This document shows positions 8,691-13,301 of a stretch of DNA of 13,301 bases, one piece after another. How positions within the stretch are numbered: the stretch's first letter is position 1; every line of letters starts with the position of its first letter. Under the pieces are notes generated by a model, which ran no database searches, was not told where the DNA came from, and saw only the letters and a program-made list of their open reading frames with translations. Location of the stretch: assembly GCA_019693395.1 (NCBI GenBank), contig JAAMXP010000804.1, forward strand, positions 891-14,191, in the 5' to 3' direction. This DNA comes from Ettlia oleoabundans. Its lineage: Eukaryota; Chlorophyta; Chlorophyceae; Chlamydomonadales. The position numbers and the translations under genes were made by a program.

Positions 8691-9498
8691 GGTTGCCAGC
8701 AACGAGGCAACTTTCTGGGCTTCACCTGCCAGGCGGCGGCGGCAAGGCGCTGGCAGTGCACCGAGGCCTCCGCCCACCGCTTGCTTAACGCAAATTGCCT
8801 TGCTTACCAAAGCACGCAGCACCTGCGCACGGATCATCGACGGCAAACCTGGTTCCACCCCACACCATGCCCGAGGTCTAATTTAGCAACTATAGACCGC
8901 GGGAGCGGTACCTAAATGCTTGGAATGACTTCAAGAGTGTGAGTCCGGGCAGAACAAGCGCCTCGCGGGCGACTAAGACTCTGGGATTCGAGAAATGCGT
9001 CGCGCCCGCTGCACGCTGTGCGGCTCCAAAGCGCTAGTCTGTCGGCGTGCTGCGGAAGTTTGGTTTGTTGGCTTGGAATTGCGTTTCCTCGCCGTCGTGG
9101 CAGCCTCCCCCGTGGCTTCCCCCGTGGCTTCCCGCGAGGTGCTTTGGCGCAGCGCGCCGCGCCTCCGCACTGTCTATGTGTAATTGGAGTTATACTGCTG
9201 CATGAGTCATTGAAAGTGCTGCATCCCTGGCTTGCAGACAAATGGGACCAAAGGGCAGGCGCAGCGTCGCAGAGAACTGCAAGGCAGTTACGGCCCAACA
9301 CAATGGTGCTTACTTTCAGGGGAACAAGGGGCGACGAGCAGCAGCTGCAGCTTTGGTAGCGGCAGTGCCGGTGGCTCACCCTGCTGCAGGCTATCATACT
9401 TCAACAGCCAGCCCTCCCATCACACATGCAGACAGCCTGTGCTCACGGGGGATGCAGCAGGTGACGGCCATGAAGACAGCGCAACATCACAGGACAGC
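8691..9498. other. stretch with no supported gene
   Basis: Several 60-160 codon frames on both strands overlap here and none resembles a known protein. There is a perfect 12-bp tandem duplication (TCCCCCGTGGCT at 9106-9117 and 9118-9129). A tRNA-like GGGATTCGAG at about 8982 has no cloverleaf around it. Confidence 0.6.
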
Positions 9499-9746
9499 AG
9501 CGCATTCCTTCACTCTGCAGCCAGGCTGGGACAACTTCCACAGTTGCATGGAAGCTGGCCGGGAGCGTGGATGTTAACACCATTGATGCTGACGGCAACA
9601 CGCCACTGCACAAAGCGGCGGAGTCAGGGCACGCAGCATGTGTAGAGGCATTGATTGCAGCTGGGGCTTGGGTGGACATAGGTAACAAGCATGACTTCTG
9701 GACATCACTGCATTGCGCAGCAGTTTGCGGGCATGTGGATTTGTGA
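9499..9746 (+). pseudogene. ankyrin-repeat remnant, frame-broken
   Basis: Ankyrin repeats are 33-residue protein-binding modules. Three can be seen. The first, SAFLHSAARLGQLPQL, reads in one frame from 9499. The second, DADGNTPLHKAAESGHAACV then EALIAAGAWVDI, reads in the next frame from about 9585. The third, GNKHDFWTSLHCAAVCGHVD then L, is cut by TGA at 9744-9746 before its second helix is complete. The TPLH, AA..GH and GA motifs are clear. The frame change falls between about 9540 and 9567, where the linker to the second repeat should be. CTGCAG (9515-9520) and CCACAG (9538-9543) could be splice acceptors, so introns could explain part of the break. The premature stop favours a decayed copy or gene fragment. 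No start or C-terminal partner domain is visible. Confidence 0.55.
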
Positions 9747-10774
9747 CGCAACCATGAAGGATGATTGTCTTGTCCCTGACTTGCTTGTATTGGGCCACAT
9801 ACGGCTGCAGAAGAGGGGCACAACACATCGGTCGCCCTGCTGACCGCCGCCGCATGCGCTTCAGAGCATGGCCCTGATAGCCAGCTGCCAACAGTTCATT
9901 TACGCTTAGTGCTGCGGCATGAACTGCAAGGCAACTACTCTGGTATGCTTCTGACTTCTTATGAAGCATGAAGGCAATGCGTCGTTCGGGAAGGAGATTG
10001 CTGTTTCAAAGGTGCACACCCCAACATACATCAATCAAGGCACAGCAGGCGCACAACTGGAGGGCAAGATGCACCGTATCACACCCCGTTGAACAGCCTG
10101 GGTCATCAGGCAGATGCGTTTCCAGTGAAAACTCGATGGTTCAAATGCGCACGGAAAATTGATGACAAGAAAGGGTGGCACTTACTGGTTCTTCTGAAAG
10201 GGCAAGGTGGTTTGCTAAGAGGGTACAGCAGGAATGGGGCAGTCTGTGGGAGGCTGAGTGGTTGCAAATATTACGCAGGGACCAGCATGCATCAATATCC
10301 AACAACCCAGTCCCTCGCTCCGCCTCCTCTCTTTGCCTCCGCTTATTTTCCCACTTTTTCCCAAACACTCTTCCCCTCCTCAAACTGTCCCATTTCTGTC
10401 CCCTTCTCCTGCAGTTGTCTAAGTGCTCGCTTTTGGGGACACTTGCGGGCTGCGCTGCTCCAGTCCTATGGCGGATGCCTCAAGTCAAGGCGCAACATGC
10501 CGGAAATGCGTAACGCTACACCACTCGTCCCTCAGTGGTTGGGGAGCCCCGCAGGCGGCCGCTGTAGAACATAGTATCCTTAGCAAATTACTTCTGTTCA
10601 AGGTTCTTTTCTACTCATTCTACTAGTTTTTCATGACTTGCCATAAAGGCTGCAGCACGCCTTGATTTGTAGGGCCATGCTGTGCGTCACTTTGGCGGCA
10701 AGATATAATTTTGTAATATGTAACTTTATTCATATCCCAGCCTCCCTCCATCCTCTCTGTTTTCAATCTTATAG
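9747..10774. other. no supported gene; one strong plus-strand acceptor-like site
   Basis: A long pyrimidine-rich tract (about 10305-10410) ends in TTCTCCTGCAG at 10413, a textbook acceptor. Two frames after it are possible (LSKCSLLGTL or CLSARFWGHLRAALLQSYGG), with a donor-like GTAACG at about 10510, but neither joins in phase to the next candidate exon. A Trp-rich frame (SERARWFAKRVQQEWGSLW) precedes the tract near 10190. Just downstream of the ankyrin remnant, a frame from 9780 (ends MLLTSYEA, stop about 9968) is also protein-like but unplaced. Confidence 0.4.
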
Positions 10775-11824
10775 TTGCCAAACCATAAGTTCCAGGCGCT
10801 ACCACCTAACTACCTGGTCGATGCTATTTTGTTCATATCCTGGTTCATCATTATGCCCTTCTGGAACGCCATGAGTTTGCCCGAAATACTGACAGTGCTG
10901 TTTTGCGTGCGGTTACAACTGTGTCTCTTATTGTTTTTTCTACAAGTGGGGGCATAAACAGGTGTAATGACTGCTTGCACACAATACACAGAAATGTGTG
11001 TGAAATGGGAAGATTACTGAGGAGCCACACATAATTGCACTATGACCTGGCCGTGTGCATTATTGCACATGTTAGGATGCACACCTTCTTTGCACACAAT
11101 GTTGCACCTTTCTAATGTGGGTAGTAGTAGGTGGGTGTCAATTTTGCATGTGCATCCCCATTTTCACCTTAAATATGGGGCAAATTGACTGTGTGCAAAT
11201 CCAGCTCAGCAGGAAAGAATTGTCTGCAAACCCCACCAAATCTACTACTGCAGTCGTTGATTCCATCCCGTGCTCCCGCAGGTGTGGCTCAGGCACCCCA
11301 GTGACAGCAACAGCGGCAGCTTCAGCGTGCATCACCTGCTTGCACCCCGGTGGCAAGATTTAGGTCCTCCCCGCCTGGCAAATAGTCTTCTCGGTGTTGT
11401 AGATACTTATCCCGGCTTGCTCTTTCCTTGAGGCGGGACAGTTGGCGTAGGGCTGTGTGTGCGTGTGGAGGCGTGTTTTCATGAATCAAACTCTTTGATT
11501 ACGCTTCTTGAAAGCCCCGATCTTATTACAAACATATACACGGCAGTTCTAATGCCCTACACGGGCCTTCAAAGGTCACTCCACGCCCAGACAAAAGTAT
11601 GTACGTTTGTGAAACCCCACCTTTCTACTCACACTTTGCTCATTTTGCAGGTCTTGCACCCATGCTGCCCAATATGTGCATCTGTGCTGGCACCAACATA
11701 TTTGCCCAATTTACAACTCTGCACACATATGTATTGCACGAAAAGGCGGAAGAATTGATGGAAATGAATGAAAGTTTAACCGTTATGCTTGCATGCAGTG
11801 TGCAACATCCTAACAATTCTGTGG
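10775..11824 (+). CDS. candidate three-exon segment of an unknown membrane protein
   Basis: Three open stretches join in phase. Exon A is 10775-10945 (57 codons), after the acceptor TTTCAATCTTATAG; it encodes two hydrophobic segments, DAILFISWFIIMPFW and ILTVLFCVRLQLCLLLFFLQ. Exon B is 11282-11363, after CTCCCGCAG, starts VWLRHPSDSNSGSFSVHHLL and ends at G|GTCCTC. Exon C starts at 11651 after CATTTTGCAG, completes the split glycine codon and reads LAPMLPNMCICAGTN, then an amphipathic stretch HEKAEELMEMNESL; it ends near 11820 or 11824 (GTGGGT or GTAAAT). Phases 0-0 and 1-2 match, which is the main support. I do not recognise the protein. T-rich DNA can mimic membrane helices, so this may be chance. 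Start and end exons are not known. Confidence 0.3.
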
Positions 11825-12283
11825 GTAAATGCCAATGAATTGTGGGAATCCAGGGAAAGACTAGGACACGTGCGTAAGCGTGGCACAGAATGTGTTGTCC
11901 TGTGCGCAAGTCGTCAACGAGGAAACGAAGCTGCTTTGCAATGTAGCAAAGCTTTGCAATGTACAGGGCTACATGGGCAGGCGGTGGGACGGGGGCTGTC
12001 GTTTGGAACATTGAATCGACGCTTGCAGGGGTTTCCCACAGGGTCAGTGTGGCACAGTCCGGATGCATCAGCTGGAGCTTCCTCACCCGCAATCAGTGCT
12101 TGCACAGTTGGGCGTATGAAACGGAGGAGGGGGGTTAGGACTCTCAATGGGGCTGCCGCAGATGGCGGCAACACGTGCGATGAAATGCAACCATTTGCTT
12201 ATTTGGATAAGTAATTAGGGTTCGTGGTTTAATGTGGTTTAAAACCAAACATGGTGTGGCAAACTGAACGTGGCAGTTTTGTC
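11825..12283. other. stretch with no supported gene
   Basis: A 141-codon plus frame (11789-12214) and a 150-codon minus frame (11640-12092) overlap. Neither has a recognisable domain. The sequence may be intron between candidate exons C and D. An AT-rich near-palindrome TGGTTTAAAACCA lies at about 12234-12246. Confidence 0.5.
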
Positions 12284-12361
12284 CACTGCGCCAGCATATA
12301 ATTTAAGTGTGTTTGCTACGGCCCATTGCGCCCAGATATAAGTTAAGTGTGTATGCTACGG
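12284..12361. repeat. two tandem copies of a 40-bp-period unit
   Basis: Copy 1 (12284-12321) and copy 2 (12324-12361) share TTAAGTGTGT, GCTACGG and a 5' CAYTGCGCC, with about six differences. Each copy contains a TATA-like ATATAA. A promoter role is possible but not supported by a clear gene start. Confidence 0.75.
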
Positions 12362-12458
12362 TGACGAGGCTGTGTGCGTGTGATGTGACATACCAGCTAC
12401 AGCTTACCCAACTCCACCTAGCGCACTCTGCCGCTGTTGCTCACGTTGTTTGCTGCAG

Positions 12459-12636
12459 GCTGTTTGACACAGCAAAAAGTTGTCATCCACTGCTACAATC
12501 CAGTGCCGATGTTGGACAAGTGCGACACCTGGGCAAGGACACAACACAATCATGGCTGGTGTTCCAACGTCATGGGATGCATCTACAACACTGTCCCGTG
12601 TGCAAGTTGTGCCATAAATCCGTCTACCTCCTGTAA
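12459..12636 (+). CDS. candidate terminal exon, Cys-rich, unknown
   Basis: After a good acceptor (GTTGTTTGCTGCAG), the frame reads LFDTAKSCHPLLQSSADVGQ, then VRHLGKDTTQSWLVF, then HCPVCKLCHKSVYLL and a TAA stop at 12634-12636. The CxxCxxC ending could bind a metal. The stop lies inside TGTAA, the usual polyadenylation signal of green algae; another TGTAA follows at 12663-12667. The frame is also open upstream to about 12307, so the exon start is uncertain. A second frame (CLTQQKVVIHCYN...) is open to a TAA at about 12666 and would join exon C in phase, but looks less protein-like. The same Cys motif appears in the exon at 12888. Confidence 0.3.
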
Positions 12637-12887
12637 AGTGCAATGTACAGAATCTTATTTGTTGTAACACACAAAAACACATTCACACACCTTAGGCGGC
12701 AGCGCCTGGAACTTTTGATCTGGCAACCCTCCCTCCTCTCTCTGTTCCAAAAAACAGAGGAGTATGTGAAAAAGTAAACATGGGGCGAAAACCGCTCAGC
12801 ACGCCCAGCATAGGAGCCTATCAGCGTATGCATGACCTCCCGCGTTGTTTTGGTGCATTAGACAACGCTTGAAGTGACTTACTATAG

Positions 12888-13301
12888 GTCCTGCCCCCCT
12901 ATTGGGCTGATTTGACAGCTTTGCAAGCCGCATCCTGCCTGCCAGCCGCTTTCATTTTCGTTGTGCACAACGAAAAGCTTGTGTTCGAGCGGGTGCAACA
13001 ATCCGATGAGTTTGCGACCTTCACTCAGCTATTAGGGAAGTGCACCGGCAACCAGTTTGCTGCCGCCGCCCACAGCAGTGAGCCGTGGGCGCTAGCCTGC
13101 ACCGGCCTCTGCGCTGAGTGCAATGCAAAGGTTTATATAGCCCCAAACTTGGCACCTCTCATTTCATCAGCATGGCAGAATGGGATGGAGCTGCCGTTGC
13201 AGGACGGACAGGCAGCCAGAGACGATAAGCGAGCCAGGGTGCAAGCAGCCTCCGACGCTGCTGCTAGGGCAGGCAGCAGCCAGGGCAGCGGAGGCCGGGG
13301 G
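12888..13301 (+). CDS. partial coding exon of an unidentified protein, open to the right edge (138 codons)
   Basis: After TGACTTACTATAG (acceptor-like, boundary 12887/12888) the frame is open for exactly 138 codons to the window end. It reads VLPPYWADLTALQAASCLPA, a short hydrophobic piece AAFIFVVH, then NEKLVFERVQQSDEFATFTQ, LLGKCTGNQF, PWALACTGLCAECNAKVYIA, PNLAPLISSAWQNGMELPLQ, and a charged then Gly/Ser/Ala-rich tail (ARDDKRARVQAASDAAARAG). The varied, well-balanced first 100 residues look like real protein and the tail like a disordered linker. CxxxCxxC could hold a metal. I do not recognise the family. The TATA-like TTTATATAG at 13132-13140 is inside this frame, so I do not read it as a promoter. 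It may be an internal exon of the same gene as 10775-12636 or a related neighbour. Confidence 0.5.

Noticed and set aside
8307..8858. 183-codon minus frame as a gene
   Set aside because: No recognisable domain; a plus frame with a better start context overlaps it; Arg/Gly/His-rich end looks like antisense of GC-rich sequence.
8970..9000. tRNA-like GGGATTCGAG
   Set aside because: No matching acceptor, D or anticodon arms could be folded on either strand.
13132..13140. TATA box TTTATATAG with ATG at 13173 as the start of a gene
   Set aside because: It lies inside a frame already open for 80 codons, and the frame from that ATG stops after 18 codons.
1..13301. CRISPR array, bacterial operon or phage genes
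   Set aside because: No regularly spaced repeats and no ribosome-binding-site-led reading frames; spliced eIF3c shows the DNA is eukaryotic.

Overview
This is eukaryotic nuclear DNA. It has many short exons split by introns with GT/GC...AG boundaries, a long TG microsatellite and several short tandem and inverted repeats, and no bacterial-style operons. The one gene I can identify with confidence is translation initiation factor eIF3 subunit c, in a plant/green-algal-like form. With moderate GC, intron-dense genes and possible TGTAA 3' signals, this suggests a chlorophyte green alga. I cannot name the genus.

Layout. Positions 1-5124, minus strand: the N-terminal half of eIF3c, sixteen exons (about 473 codons) running off the left edge. 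All exon phases are consistent, and one 1.5 kb intron (3052-4537) lies near the 5' end. Three of the sixteen visible donors are GC rather than GT. Just upstream on the same strand (5118-5206) is a short coding-looking frame that overlaps the best eIF3c start/donor, so the exact 5' end is unresolved.

Positions about 5366-8250 look repeat-derived. There is a 94-bp uninterrupted alternating pyrimidine-purine tract, then a region of about 1.9 kb with diverged terminal inverted repeats (about 5850-7778) that contains a cleaner pair of 64-bp inverted repeats. After it come three copies of an 11-mer, a palindrome of two E2F-type sites and a 63-bp tandem duplication. I see no convincing gene there.

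Positions about 8.3-13.3 kb hold plus-strand coding fragments: a frame-broken ankyrin-repeat remnant (9499-9746), three phase-compatible exon candidates for an unknown membrane protein (10775-11824), a Cys-rich exon candidate ending in a stop (12459-12636), and a clean 138-codon open exon that runs off the right edge (12888-13301). The last two share a CxxCxxCxxxVY-like motif and may be related. I recognise no known family for them, and they are the best candidates for something undescribed. No functional link between eIF3c and the right-hand genes is visible.
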